From G965233625 sp965233625 (lineage in GTDB: Bacteria > Planctomycetota > Planctomycetia > Pirellulales > Pirellulaceae), in the NCBI GenBank assembly GCA_965233625.1, contig OZ247499.1, positions 2,418,001-2,482,000 on the forward strand: a DNA stretch of 64,000 nucleotides. The letters run 5' to 3'. The notes beneath the pieces are model-generated. The model did not search any database, was not told the origin of the DNA, and saw only the letters and a list, made by a program, of their open reading frames with translations. Positions 1 to 8,335 of this stretch are shown one piece after another. Within the stretch, counting starts at the first letter, position 1; every line of letters begins with the position of its first letter. Made by a program: the position numbers and the translations under genes.

Positions 1-830
1 GCGAGTCTGGCTGCGGCAAATCGACCACGGCCCGCGCGATCCTTAGACTGGCGCCTGTGACCAGCGGTGAAGTGCTATTCAAAGGCACGCGGATTGATAA
101 CGCGGGCGAGTCGCAGATGCAGGCCGTCCGCCGCAACCTGCAGATGATCTTCCAGGATCCTTACGCTTCACTGAATCCGCGCATGACGGTTGGCAGCATT
201 ATCAGTGAGCCAATGAAAATCTTCGGCCTGCATAGCGGCCGCGACCGCAAACTCGAAACCATGCGACTGATGGACATGGTCGGGCTTAATCCACGCTTCC
301 TCAACCGCTATCCGCACGAGTTTTCCGGTGGGCAACGGCAACGTATCGGCATCGCCCGCGCCCTGGCGGTTGAGCCTGAGATCATTGTCTGTGACGAACC
401 TGTGTCAGCCCTGGATGTTTCGATTCAGGCGCAGGTCATCAATCTGCTGATGGACCTGCAACAACAGCTTGGCCTGGCGTACGTTTTCATTGCGCATGAC
501 CTGGCTGTTGTCCGGCACATCGCCCATCGTGTCGGGGTGATGTATCTGGGGCGGATGGTGGAGCTTGCCTCGTCAGCGGAACTGTACAGCAATCCGCAGC
601 ACCCGTATACGAAAGCTCTGCTCTCGGCGGCGCCAGTGCCGGATCCGGAGCTCGAAAAGTCCCGGCAGCGTGTGGTGCTTCAAGGCGAAGTGCCTTCGCC
701 TGATAAGGTGTACCACGGCTGCGCATTTGCCGAACGCTGCCCGATTGCAGAGCCACAGTGCACGGCACAGCCGATTGAATTTGTAGGCGATGAACACAAG
801 GTAGCGTGCATCAAAGCAGAAGCTTCTTAG
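1..830 (+). CDS. Oligopeptide/dipeptide ABC transporter ATP-binding subunit (5' truncated)
   Basis: The gene is cut by the window start; the open frame runs in from the first bases and already shows a Walker A motif (ESGCGKST) at positions 3-26. It continues through a Q-loop region, an ABC signature (SGGQRQRIGIARAL) and Walker B (IIVCDEPVSALD). The C-terminal segment carries a Cys-x6-Cys stretch (CAFAERCPIAEPQC), typical of the oligopeptide/dipeptide ATPase C-terminal domain (OppF/DppF type). It would energise peptide or nickel/glycoside import at the inner membrane together with permeases upstream of the window. The substrate cannot be read from this fragment. The nucleotide-binding domain looks intact apart from the missing N-terminus. 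Confidence 0.93.
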   Translation, partial: ESGCGKSTTARAILRLAPVTSGEVLFKGTRIDNAGESQMQAVRRNLQMIFQDPYASLNPRMTVGSIISEPMKIFGLHSGRDRKLETMRLMDMVGLNPRFLNRYPHEFSGGQRQRIGIARALAVEPEIIVCDEPVSALDVSIQAQVINLLMDLQQQLGLAYVFIAHDLAVVRHIAHRVGVMYLGRMVELASSAELYSNPQHPYTKALLSAAPVPDPELEKSRQRVVLQGEVPSPDKVYHGCAFAERCPIAEPQCTAQPIEFVGDEHKVACIKAEAS

Positions 831-856
831 TATCGTTTCGCGTGAGGAAAGCCAGC

Positions 857-2254
857 ATGAGCAACGTGCACGATTTCGGGGCGGCGGGTGATGGCAAAGC
901 AGACGATACCGATGCGATTCAGCACGCCATCGACGACGGCGACGGCCTGATTGAGTTTCCCCGCGGCGACTATCGCATCACGCGCACGCTGACGGTTGAT
1001 CTGACTAAACGTAGCCGCACCTCCATACATGGTTCAAACGGCGTTGCCAAGCTGATCATGGCGGGCCCCGGCCCGGCGATTCACTTTAAGGGAACCCACG
1101 CAAAAACGGCGGACCCTGCCGGTTTCAAACCTGCTGAATGGGCAGATGAACGCATGCCGGTGCTCTCGGGCATCGAGATTGAAGGCGCCCACATGCTGGC
1201 GGACGGCGTGCGGATCGAAGGAGTAATGCAGCCGCAGATCACGGGCGTTCTGATCCGCGAAGTTAACACCGCCGTGCACGTGACCAGCCGTGCCCGGAAT
1301 CTGATCATTGACCACTGCAACTTCTACCACAACCGCGGTGTGGGCGTGCATCTGGATGGCGTGAACCTGCATCAGACCATCATCAGCAGTTCGCACATCA
1401 GCTACTGCCGTTTGGGTGGAATCCGCATTGAGAAAAGTGAGATCCGCAACCTGCAGATCACCGGCAACGACATTGAATACAACAACTATCGCAGTCACCC
1501 GGATGTTGGGCAGCCGGACGATCCCACCGCGGAAATCTACATCGATACGTCCGACCCGGCCAGCAGCGTTCGCGAAGGAACCATCAGCAGCAATACGATT
1601 CAAGCCACTTACAGTAAGGGCGGCGCCAACATCCGTTTTACCGGCGGGACAGACGGCGCCCGTCGTGCGGGCATGTGGACGATTACCGGGAACCTGATCG
1701 GCAGCCAGGAAGTGAACGTGCATCTGACGTCCGCCCGCGGCGTGGTGCTGACGGGCAACTACATTTACAGCGGCCATCACCGCAATCTGCTGGTGGAAGA
1801 CTCGCGGAATATTGTGGTGGGTGACAACTGTTTCGGACACAACCCGGACTACAAGAACAACGGTCTGGCGACGTGCATTGAATTCCGCAATTCAGAAAGC
1901 TGTAATCTGACCGGGCTGATTATCGAAGACGCTACTGGCAGTACGCACACTGTACCCGGCGCCCCACCGCTGGTCCGGCAGGCCTTGCTGGAAATGCGAG
2001 ATTGCCGGCAGATGACGCTTACCGGCTTGCAGGTGCTGGATGGCGCCCCTTACGGCATGCTTGTCGAAAACTGCTCGAACACGGTGATGACAGGCTGCCA
2101 GATTCACGACCGTCGCACACCGCAACTAATGCAGCGGCCGCTCATCTGGAAGGGCGATGGAACCGGCAATCTGATTTCCGGCTGCTCTTTCGGCAACGGT
2201 ACGGCGGGTGGCCCGCAGTTGCCGGAAAAAGTGACCGTCGCCAACAACCTCTAA
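857..2254 (+). CDS. Right-handed parallel beta-helix (pectate-lyase-3-like) protein
   Basis: A protein of about 465 residues opens with the DFGAAGDGKADDTDAIQ pattern seen at the start of pectate-lyase-3/pectin-lyase-fold proteins. Repeated short rungs rich in Asn, Ile and Gly follow (for example ITGNDIEYNN, LTGNYIYSG), consistent with a right-handed beta-helix. No signal peptide is visible, so the location is uncertain. I chose ATG 857 because GAGGAAAG lies about 7 bases upstream and because it begins the family pattern; the frame is also open further upstream, overlapping the ABC gene. It starts 26 bases after that gene and may be cotranscribed. A polysaccharide-related role is inferred from the fold; no catalytic residues can be assigned. 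Confidence 0.8.
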   Translation: MSNVHDFGAAGDGKADDTDAIQHAIDDGDGLIEFPRGDYRITRTLTVDLTKRSRTSIHGSNGVAKLIMAGPGPAIHFKGTHAKTADPAGFKPAEWADERMPVLSGIEIEGAHMLADGVRIEGVMQPQITGVLIREVNTAVHVTSRARNLIIDHCNFYHNRGVGVHLDGVNLHQTIISSSHISYCRLGGIRIEKSEIRNLQITGNDIEYNNYRSHPDVGQPDDPTAEIYIDTSDPASSVREGTISSNTIQATYSKGGANIRFTGGTDGARRAGMWTITGNLIGSQEVNVHLTSARGVVLTGNYIYSGHHRNLLVEDSRNIVVGDNCFGHNPDYKNNGLATCIEFRNSESCNLTGLIIEDATGSTHTVPGAPPLVRQALLEMRDCRQMTLTGLQVLDGAPYGMLVENCSNTVMTGCQIHDRRTPQLMQRPLIWKGDGTGNLISGCSFGNGTAGGPQLPEKVTVANNL

Positions 2255-2284
2255 GTCACACAATGCCCGCAGGCGTGAAGCCGG

Positions 2285-3094
2285 TTATCGTTTCGCGCGA
2301 CGTGCACTCTCAGCCATATCGGCGTCTAACTCTTCTTTGGTGGGCCGCCAGTTGCGGCCTGCGAGCGATGGCTGATGGTCCGTCGCGCCGGCCAGATCTG
2401 CAATTTGTTGCAGGCACTCCAGGGCGATTCTCCTCACCTCAGCCGTGGACGCTTTACCATCAAAGACGGCCGCATCGACCGGCTTTCCGAACACCAGTCT
2501 CACCCGCGCGGGCATGAAGAACGGACTCCACGGCGTCTGGTTATACGGCGAACCTTCGATGTAACAAGGCACAATCAGCGCCCGCGCTTTCACCGCAATG
2601 GTGACCGCTCCGGGGCGGGCAGGCAGCATGAACTTTTCCGTCATGTTGATGCGGCCTTCAGGGAACATGCCGACAAGCCCACCAGCTTCCGCCAGGCGGA
2701 TCGCCTCCCGCATTGCTGCCGTGTCTACACCACTGCGCCGGGCGGGAATCACTTCGCACGTCTTCAGAAACCACGAGAACGCCGGATGTTCAACAAACTC
2801 CCGCGCCACCATCCAGTGCACAGGCTTCTTACATGCGGCCTGAAAGAAAAACGGGTCCACACTGCTGCGATGGTTGGAAACAAGCACCGCCCCGCGGTCG
2901 TCTGGCACCGGCGCCACCTGGTTGCATTCAACCCGCCACAAGAACCGCGTTAGCAGCACCACCAGCCAGAAAAAGAGCGTCTGTAGTGGAGTAAAGGGCG
3001 AACGGAAAAGCTGCACAACGACCAGCATCAAAACTGCGGCAACAAGTAATGCAACAAGAACAACCGCCATCAAGTCGGCAAAGGAAAACATCAT
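2285..3094 (-). CDS. 1-acyl-sn-glycerol-3-phosphate acyltransferase family protein (PlsC-like)
   Basis: The protein has 269 residues with an N-terminal hydrophobic segment (about residues 5-30) and a second one near 38-53. The acyltransferase block I motif HX4D is present as NHRSSVD (H75, D80), and block III appears as FPEGR (about 144-148). This family transfers an acyl chain to lysophosphatidic acid at the inner membrane during phospholipid synthesis, although some members act on other lysolipids. The gene converges with the beta-helix gene, leaving only 30 bases between their ends. Two adjacent ATG codons (3094 and 3091) are possible starts. Family assignment is secure; the exact acyl acceptor is not. 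Confidence 0.88.
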   Translation of the reverse strand: MMFSFADLMAVVLVALLVAAVLMLVVVQLFRSPFTPLQTLFFWLVVLLTRFLWRVECNQVAPVPDDRGAVLVSNHRSSVDPFFFQAACKKPVHWMVAREFVEHPAFSWFLKTCEVIPARRSGVDTAAMREAIRLAEAGGLVGMFPEGRINMTEKFMLPARPGAVTIAVKARALIVPCYIEGSPYNQTPWSPFFMPARVRLVFGKPVDAAVFDGKASTAEVRRIALECLQQIADLAGATDHQPSLAGRNWRPTKEELDADMAESARRAKR

Positions 3095-3333
3095 GAAAGT
3101 GCGCCGTCGCGGTAGCGGTAACTGTCCTGCAGATTGATTGGAATAGCTGGCTGTGTAATCTAACCACCATCATAGCTGACGACCACAGACACGACGGGCA
3201 TGAAGCTAAGGGCAGGCAAGCAAAAACCCATCCGGGCGTTAGTTCTACCGGATTCTTCACCGCAGTGAGTAGCCAAATGCAACAGCCGTTGATAGTCTGA
3301 CATTAGGCAGAAGACACACATACAGGAACGACG

Positions 3334-3774
3334 ATGGCCACTGAACTCGCAAAACCCAAAAGCCGCGAAGACCTTGCCCCCGGCGAAGTGCTGTGCGACT
3401 ACTGCACGGCGAAGTGCTGCCGGTATTTCGCACTTCCGATCGATACCCCGGATACCGCCGAAGACTTTGACTTTATCCGCTGGTATCTGCTGCACGACCG
3501 GGCGACTGTTTTTACGGACGACGATGTCTGGTACCTGCTGGTGCATACGACCTGCCGTCATTTGCGGGATGACCATCTGTGCGGGATTTACGAAACCCGG
3601 CCGCAGATCTGCCGCGACTATACGACCGACGCCTGCGAGTACGATGGCGACTGGACCTATGACCGGTACTTCGAGACGCCTGAGCAAATCGATGAATACG
3701 CCCAGGCCATTCTCTTTGAACCAGGGCACCCACGTTTCCGCAGCCCCAAGCCTCCTTTGTTGCCAATTGTCTAG
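3334..3774 (+). CDS. YkgJ-type cysteine cluster (zinc/iron-chelating) protein
   Basis: A 146-residue protein has an N-terminal Cys-rich cluster (CDYCTAKCCRYF), then two further cysteines in HTTCRHL and HLCGIYETRPQICRDY, the layout of the YkgJ/UPF0153 metal-chelating family. The family probably binds Zn or an Fe-S centre, but its biochemical role is poorly defined. ATG 3334 is preceded by AGGAA at good spacing. It stands just upstream of the beta-propeller lipoprotein gene on the same strand, 49 bases apart, so cotranscription is possible. The C-terminal third (after about residue 105) has no cysteines beyond one at the edge and looks helical. Confidence 0.85.
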   Translation: MATELAKPKSREDLAPGEVLCDYCTAKCCRYFALPIDTPDTAEDFDFIRWYLLHDRATVFTDDDVWYLLVHTTCRHLRDDHLCGIYETRPQICRDYTTDACEYDGDWTYDRYFETPEQIDEYAQAILFEPGHPRFRSPKPPLLPIV

Positions 3775-3823
3775 AGTATTGGCGTACCTCCCAAAAGAAA
3801 CTCCTTCAGACTTTACCCGGAAG

Positions 3824-5131
3824 ATGCTCATGTTCCGATCTGCGATGCTTTCCGGCTATGTGCCTGCACTGGCTGTCCTGACCGTGGCCGTAATCTTCGC
3901 AGGGTGCTCGCCGCCGGCGCCGCCAGCAACAGCTGTGGTGGTGGAAGAACCTGACAAGATCCAGGAAGCGACGCCCGTTGAAGCTGCCACGGGCGACTGG
4001 CCCTGGTGGCGTGGAGCCGGCACGGACAACCTGGCCGAAGGTTCGTCCCAGGCGCCTACGAAATGGACCGCCAATGAAAACGTGGTCTGGAAGGCATCCA
4101 TTCCCGGCCGCGGACATGCCACGCCCATTGTGGTCGGCGATCGCGTAATTGTGGCAACAGCGGATGAAAAAGCAGAAAAGATGCTGCTGCTGTCTTACGA
4201 CCGCAAAACAGGCCAGGAGCAGTGGAACACCCTGCTGCATGAAGGCAGCTTCCCTACCAAGCACCCCAAAAACTCGTTCGCTTCCTCAACCCCCGCTTGC
4301 GATGGTGAACACATTTTCGCCGTGAGTCAGTTTGACGGCGCCATCCGCGTTTCCAAGGTAAGCCTGGATGGGAAAATCGTCTGGCAGAAGTCCGCCGGCG
4401 AGTTTACATCGAAATTCGGCTACGGCTCCTCCCCGGTCATCTATAAGTCGCTGGTGATTATCCAGGGCGACAACACCGCCGGTGGTTTCTTAACGGCGCT
4501 GTATCGCGATAGCGGCGAACTAGCCTGGCGGGCGCCACGGAAGAGTTCCGATAGCTACGGCACGCCGCTGATTTCCGAAGCAGGCGGTGAAACCCAATTG
4601 CTGCTGCACGGCCAATTGCAGGTGGTTAGCTACAACCCCGACACCGGCGAAGAACTCTGGCGACAGGACGGCACCGCAAACACGGCCGGCAACACGATGG
4701 CGTCGGACGGCGAAATCCTGTTCGCCAGCGGCGGCTACCCGCAACGCAACTTAATCGCCATGAACGCCGCTGATGGCAAGATTCTCTGGAGCAAAGACTA
4801 CAAAGTTTATATCCCATCACTGCTAGCATACGACGGCCGCTTGCTGGCCGTCCAGGATGATGGCATCGCCCGGCTGTTCGACGCCAAGTCAGGGCAAGAG
4901 ATCTGGAAGAAGCGGCTCGGCGGGGGATACAGTGCTTCACCCGTTAAGGCTGGCGATGCAATTTATGCCCACGCCGAAGACGGAACGGTGCACGTATTCA
5001 GAGCGTCTGGCGATAAATATGAAAGTCTGGCGACCAACAAGATTGCCGACACGGGATTCGCAAGTCCCGTCTTCGCAGGCGGTAGGCTCTATCTTCGCAC
5101 GGGTGAAATGCTGTATTGCATCGGAAAATAG
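3824..5131 (+). CDS. PQQ-binding-like beta-propeller lipoprotein
   Basis: A 435-residue protein begins with a lipoprotein signal (hydrophobic stretch ending VIFAGC, Cys near residue 26) and a Pro/Ala-rich linker. The body holds repeated blade motifs of the PQQ-like/outer-membrane protein assembly type, such as LLSYDRKTGQEQW, AYDGRLLAV and LFDAKSGQEIWKK. Related planctomycete proteins are annotated as PQQ-binding-like repeat proteins; there is no sign of a quinoprotein dehydrogenase active site, so a scaffold or binding role is more likely than an enzyme. I placed the start at ATG 3824 because it precedes the signal peptide directly; the longer frame upstream overlaps the cysteine-cluster gene and has no support. 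Confidence 0.87.
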   Translation: MLMFRSAMLSGYVPALAVLTVAVIFAGCSPPAPPATAVVVEEPDKIQEATPVEAATGDWPWWRGAGTDNLAEGSSQAPTKWTANENVVWKASIPGRGHATPIVVGDRVIVATADEKAEKMLLLSYDRKTGQEQWNTLLHEGSFPTKHPKNSFASSTPACDGEHIFAVSQFDGAIRVSKVSLDGKIVWQKSAGEFTSKFGYGSSPVIYKSLVIIQGDNTAGGFLTALYRDSGELAWRAPRKSSDSYGTPLISEAGGETQLLLHGQLQVVSYNPDTGEELWRQDGTANTAGNTMASDGEILFASGGYPQRNLIAMNAADGKILWSKDYKVYIPSLLAYDGRLLAVQDDGIARLFDAKSGQEIWKKRLGGGYSASPVKAGDAIYAHAEDGTVHVFRASGDKYESLATNKIADTGFASPVFAGGRLYLRTGEMLYCIGK

Positions 5132-5161
5132 CACCTTTCGTGCCGCCACTTTACTACAAGG

Positions 5162-5183
5162 GCGAAAGATCGCAAGTTTTTTT
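5162..5183 (+). terminator. Weak candidate intrinsic terminator after the beta-propeller gene
   Basis: A short hairpin (GCGA, loop AAGA, TCGC) is followed three bases later by a run of seven T at 5177-5183. The stem is only four base pairs, so termination would be inefficient. It lies 30 bases past the stop of the beta-propeller gene and just upstream of the candidate ribosomal-operon promoter. Confidence 0.3.
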
Positions 5184-5194
5184 GCCGGTGGGAC

Positions 5195-5224
5195 TTGTGT
5201 GCCCTTGAATGTAAGGGTTATACT
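5195..5224 (+). promoter_or_regulatory. Candidate sigma-70-type promoter for the rpmJ-rplQ operon
   Basis: TTGTGT at 5195-5200 and TATACT at 5219-5224 are separated by 18 bases, giving a good -10 match and a partial -35 match. This would leave a leader of roughly 100 bases before rpmJ. No other comparable hexamer pair stands out in the 203-base gap. Planctomycete promoter consensus is poorly defined, so this is a tentative call. Confidence 0.4.
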
Positions 5225-5334
5225 CCTCTGCTTGAAAATTAATTTAAAGAGCTCGTCAGCAGGCAACCTCTTTGGTTTTCACTGTTTACGAGAATCTTTG
5301 ACGTCACCGTTTTATCATTATCCGGGTTAGAGTT

Positions 5335-5448
5335 ATGAAGGTTCGTGCGAGCGTCAAACGGATTTGCGAGAACTGCAAAATTGTTCGCCGGCATGGCAAA
5401 GTATATGTCATCTGCTCGAATTCCCGGCATAAACAGCGTCAGGGTTAG
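5335..5448 (+). CDS. rpmJ: Large ribosomal subunit protein bL36
   Basis: A 37-residue basic protein matches bL36 along its whole length (MKVRASVKRICENCK...). It has the zinc-binding set C11, C14, C27 and H32, so it is the C+ (zinc-ribbon) form. It is the first gene of the ribosomal/RNA polymerase cluster and lies about 110 bases before rpsM, the usual order at the end of the alpha operon. The protein sits in the 50S subunit near the peptidyl-transferase region. The length is typical for the family. Confidence 0.97.
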   Translation: MKVRASVKRICENCKIVRRHGKVYVICSNSRHKQRQG

Positions 5449-5557
5449 TCGTCGCTGTTTCACCTAAAGTGTTTACTGCTGGCGGTTTAGAAGATTGCCG
5501 CCGGCGCAGAAACCAGCCAGATTGTGCGTCCCATCTGACGCCAGGAGTTCAAGGTCG

Positions 5558-5941
5558 ATGCCGCGTTTGCTCGGTGTAGATATTCCCAACGATAAGAAAA
5601 ATGTCATCTCGCTCACGTACTTGTACGGAGTGGGACCGGCCGTTGCCCGTGAATTGTGTCACCAGGCTGGTATCAACCCGGACGGTATGGCGCGTGATCT
5701 GGCAGACGATGAAGTCGGCCGCCTGGCGACCATCCTCGAACGCGATTACACCGTCGAAGGTCCACTTCGGCGCCAGACCGATCAGGCAATCCGCCGGCTA
5801 CGCGATATTAAGTCGTACCGCGGAATGCGGCATCGCAACAAGCTGCCCTGCCGCGGTCAACGGACACGTACAAACGCCCGCACCCGCAAGGGCGCCAAGA
5901 AGACCGTTGCCGGTAAGAAGGGTGTGAAGGATCTCCGCTAA
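5558..5941 (+). CDS. rpsM: Small ribosomal subunit protein uS13
   Basis: The 127-residue protein matches S13: PRLLGVDIPNDKKNVISLTY at the N-terminus, the helix-two-turn-helix region, the conserved SYRGMRHRNKLPCRGQRT block, and a basic C-terminal tail of Lys/Arg/Gly that contacts tRNA in the P site. I chose ATG 5558, preceded by AGGAG at 5543-5547, since the family starts here; the frame is open further upstream without similarity. It belongs to the rpmJ-rpsM-rpsK-rpoA-rplQ cluster. Confidence 0.97.
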   Translation: MPRLLGVDIPNDKKNVISLTYLYGVGPAVARELCHQAGINPDGMARDLADDEVGRLATILERDYTVEGPLRRQTDQAIRRLRDIKSYRGMRHRNKLPCRGQRTRTNARTRKGAKKTVAGKKGVKDLR

Positions 5942-6043
5942 GTTGTTGCGGGATCGGATTTTCTCACAGAGTGCGGCTTTGGCAGGGTGTCCTGGCCGCG
6001 TTCTGCATTTAACCAGAGCCTATTTTCAACACGCCGGAAGCAC

Positions 6044-6424
6044 ATGGCTAAAAGCAGAAAACGTAAACCACGTCGTAATGTAACGGTTGGGGTCGCCCAC
6101 GTTCAGGCAACCTTCAACAACACCATTGTGACCATCACAGACAACAAGGGCGATACACTCTGCTGGTCCAGCGCAGGTATCGCTGGCTTCAAGGGAAGCC
6201 GTAAAAGCACGCCTTACGCCGCCCAGTGCGCCGCCCAGCAGGCTGCCGAGAAGGCCGCGAAGTTTGGTATGCGTGATGTCGATGTGAAAGTACGCGGTCC
6301 AGGCTCTGGCCGGGAAAGCGCCATCACCGCATTGCAGGCAGCGGGCCTCAACGTGAAGTCCATCGAAGACTGCACCCCCATCCCGCACAACGGTTGCCGC
6401 CCCAAGAAGAAGCGTCGCGTTTAA
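6044..6424 (+). CDS. rpsK: Small ribosomal subunit protein uS11
   Basis: The 126-residue protein has the S11 hallmarks GVAHVQATFNNTIVTITD, SSAGIAGFKGSRKSTPYAAQ, VKVRGPGSGRESAITALQ and the C-terminal DCTPIPHNGCRPKKKRRV. It binds 16S rRNA at the platform and helps shape the mRNA exit path. ATG 6044 directly precedes the family N-terminus (MAKSRKRK). The expected next gene in many bacteria, rpsD, is missing: 134 bases later rpoA follows directly. Confidence 0.97.
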   Translation: MAKSRKRKPRRNVTVGVAHVQATFNNTIVTITDNKGDTLCWSSAGIAGFKGSRKSTPYAAQCAAQQAAEKAAKFGMRDVDVKVRGPGSGRESAITALQAAGLNVKSIEDCTPIPHNGCRPKKKRRV

Positions 6425-6558
6425 TCTTCCCGCCACAGCGTTACACCTGCATCTGGTTGCCCGTTAGACCCGGCAACCGTGGGACGCGGGTGCTTCTGAA
6501 GTCACGACGGCCCGGCTCCCGCGCCGGGTCTTAAATAGAATTCCCCCGGAGAATCGCC

Positions 6559-7539
6559 ATGCACGTTCGTTGGCGTGGGCTTGAATTGCCCAGCGTTGTG
6601 AATTGCGACACCGAGACCCTCACAGATACCTACGGCAAATTCTACGCAGAGCCGTTTGAGCTTGGCTTTGGAAACACGGTTGGCAATCCCCTTCGCCGCG
6701 TGCTGCTTTCCAGCCTTGAAGGCAGCGCCGTTACCCAGATCAAAATCCGCGGCGCTCAGCACGAATTCTCAACCATCGACGGCGTGCTGGAAGATGTGAC
6801 CGACATTGTCCTCAACGTGAAGTCGCTGGTCGTCAAAAACCACAGCGACTCCACACGCGTCATCACCGTCGAAAAGAGCGAAGTGGGCGCAGTCACCGGC
6901 GCCGACATTGTGACGGACTCGGACGTAGAAGTGATCAACAAAGATCACGTCCTGTGCACGCTGACCGACAGCGTACCGTTCATGATGGAAATGGTTGTCG
7001 AAAATGGCCGTGGCTACGTTCCTGCCAGCGAGCAGACCAGCACCGACCACGAAATTGGCATCATCCTGCTCGACGCTGTTTTCAGCCCCGTCACCCGTGT
7101 CCGCCACCTGGTAGAGCAGACACGTGTTGGTCAGAAGACCAACTACGACAAGCTGACCCTTGAGATCTGGACCGATGGTTCCGTCTCGCCAGAGATGGCT
7201 CTAGTAGAAGGCGCCAAGATCCTCCGTAAGCATCTCAATCCGTTTGTTCAGTACTCAGAACTGGGCCCGCGGGTTCATTCGCCTGTCCGCAGTTCGACGG
7301 GTACAGACGCCGCTCTTGAGCAGAAGCTGAACACCACGCTGGCAGAACTCAATCTGACGGTGCGTGCTTCCAACTGCCTGGAGTCAGAGAATATCGCAAC
7401 CGTCCGCGACCTGGTCGTTTACACCGAAGACCGGCTGATGGAAGTCCGTAACTTCGGCGAAACAACCTTAAACGAAGTCCGCGCAAAGCTGAAAGAGATG
7501 AACCTTCATCTCGGCATGCGTGTTCCCGCCGCTCAATAA
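6559..7539 (+). CDS. rpoA: DNA-directed RNA polymerase subunit alpha
   Basis: The 326-residue protein is a full-length alpha subunit. The N-terminal domain (to about residue 230) includes GNTVGNPLRRVLLSSLEGSAV and the dimerisation segment, and a C-terminal domain with two helix-hairpin-helix-like helices (LNLTVRASNCLESENIATVRDL, EVRNFGETTLNEVRAKL) binds UP elements and activators. It nucleates assembly of the polymerase core. GGAG about 9 bases before ATG 6559 supports the start. It lies between rpsK and rplQ, and rplQ begins 21 bases after it, so the two are probably cotranscribed. Confidence 0.97.
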   Translation: MHVRWRGLELPSVVNCDTETLTDTYGKFYAEPFELGFGNTVGNPLRRVLLSSLEGSAVTQIKIRGAQHEFSTIDGVLEDVTDIVLNVKSLVVKNHSDSTRVITVEKSEVGAVTGADIVTDSDVEVINKDHVLCTLTDSVPFMMEMVVENGRGYVPASEQTSTDHEIGIILLDAVFSPVTRVRHLVEQTRVGQKTNYDKLTLEIWTDGSVSPEMALVEGAKILRKHLNPFVQYSELGPRVHSPVRSSTGTDAALEQKLNTTLAELNLTVRASNCLESENIATVRDLVVYTEDRLMEVRNFGETTLNEVRAKLKEMNLHLGMRVPAAQ

Positions 7540-7560
7540 CCCTTATCCACGATATCACCC

Positions 7561-8211
7561 ATGCGACATCGTAAAAAAGGCCGCGTCCTCGGCCGTAGTC
7601 CAAGCCATCGCCGGGCTCTGTTCCGCAACATGGCAAGCAGCCTGTTTCTCACCGAGCGCGATGCGGAATTCGACGATAACGCCCCTAAGGTTAAGGGACG
7701 CATCGTCACCACGCTGCAGAAGGCTAAAGAAGTCCGGCCGCTTGTTGAGAAGTGCATCACCATCGCCCGCAAGGCGCTCAAGCACCAGCGTGAGGCGGAG
7801 AAGCACGGCACCGATGCCGAGCGGAACACGCCCGAGTGGAAGTCGTGGCGCACTAGCGACAAGTACAAGGCCTGGAGCGCTGCCATTGCTCCTGTGGTCA
7901 ACGCCCGTCGCCGGGTAGTCCAGCTGCTGGGCGACAAAGAAGCGATGCAGATTCTATTTGAAGAGATCGCGCCGCGATTCGAAGATCGCAATGGCGGCTA
8001 CACGCGCATCATGCGTCTGGCAACGCCTCGCCTGGGCGACGCAGGAACGCGTGCGATTCTCGAGTTCGCCGGCGTCCATGATCGCGTCGAGAAGAAGAGC
8101 GAGAAGCCTGCTTTCGCAACCAGCTCAGCAGCACCCGCCGACGACGATGAACCAAAGGAAGCCGCCGCTGAAGAGACGGCAGAAGCCGAAGGCGGATCTG
8201 AAGAAGAATAA
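7561..8211 (+). CDS. rplQ: Large ribosomal subunit protein bL17 with insertion and acidic tail
   Basis: The N-terminus (MRHRKKGRVLGRSPSHRRALFRNMASSL) and the later blocks (EIAPRFEDRNGGYTRIMRL, DAGTRAILEF) are clear L17. The usual bL17 is about 120-130 residues; this one has 216. The extra length comes from an insertion of roughly 30-40 residues near 80-125, rich in Lys and Trp (NTPEWKSWRTSDKYKAWS), and from an Ala/Glu-rich acidic tail after about residue 180. bL17 sits near the polypeptide exit tunnel, so the additions may be exposed there. It is the last gene of the cluster and is followed by a strong terminator. Confidence 0.95.
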   Translation: MRHRKKGRVLGRSPSHRRALFRNMASSLFLTERDAEFDDNAPKVKGRIVTTLQKAKEVRPLVEKCITIARKALKHQREAEKHGTDAERNTPEWKSWRTSDKYKAWSAAIAPVVNARRRVVQLLGDKEAMQILFEEIAPRFEDRNGGYTRIMRLATPRLGDAGTRAILEFAGVHDRVEKKSEKPAFATSSAAPADDDEPKEAAAEETAEAEGGSEEE

Positions 8212-8241
8212 GCCTCGCTCGAACGCGAGTTAGAAACGCAA

Positions 8242-8270
8242 AACGCCGGGTTCATCGCCCGGCGTTGTTT
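8242..8270 (+). terminator. Intrinsic terminator after rplQ
   Basis: A perfect nine-base-pair stem (AACGCCGGG / CCCGGCGTT) with a seven-base loop is followed by GTTT and further T residues. It starts 30 bases after the rplQ stop and fits the end of the ribosomal/RNA polymerase operon. The stem itself is symmetrical, so it could also act on transcripts coming from the opposite side. Confidence 0.85.
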
Positions 8271-8335
8271 CGTTTGAGTCCCCAGGTGAGGCAGCCTGGG
8301 TCGTGCCCCACCGTTTAGACGCTGCTACCTGATAC

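Noticed and set aside
1034..1840. A 268-codon open frame opposite the beta-helix gene
   Set aside because: It is a shadow of the repeated rungs of the plus-strand protein (Val/Ala/His-rich) and has no start signal.
3374..3823. An upstream extension of the beta-propeller gene over the cysteine-cluster gene
   Set aside because: The extension lies in another frame of a convincing gene, and the propeller protein has its own signal peptide at 3824.
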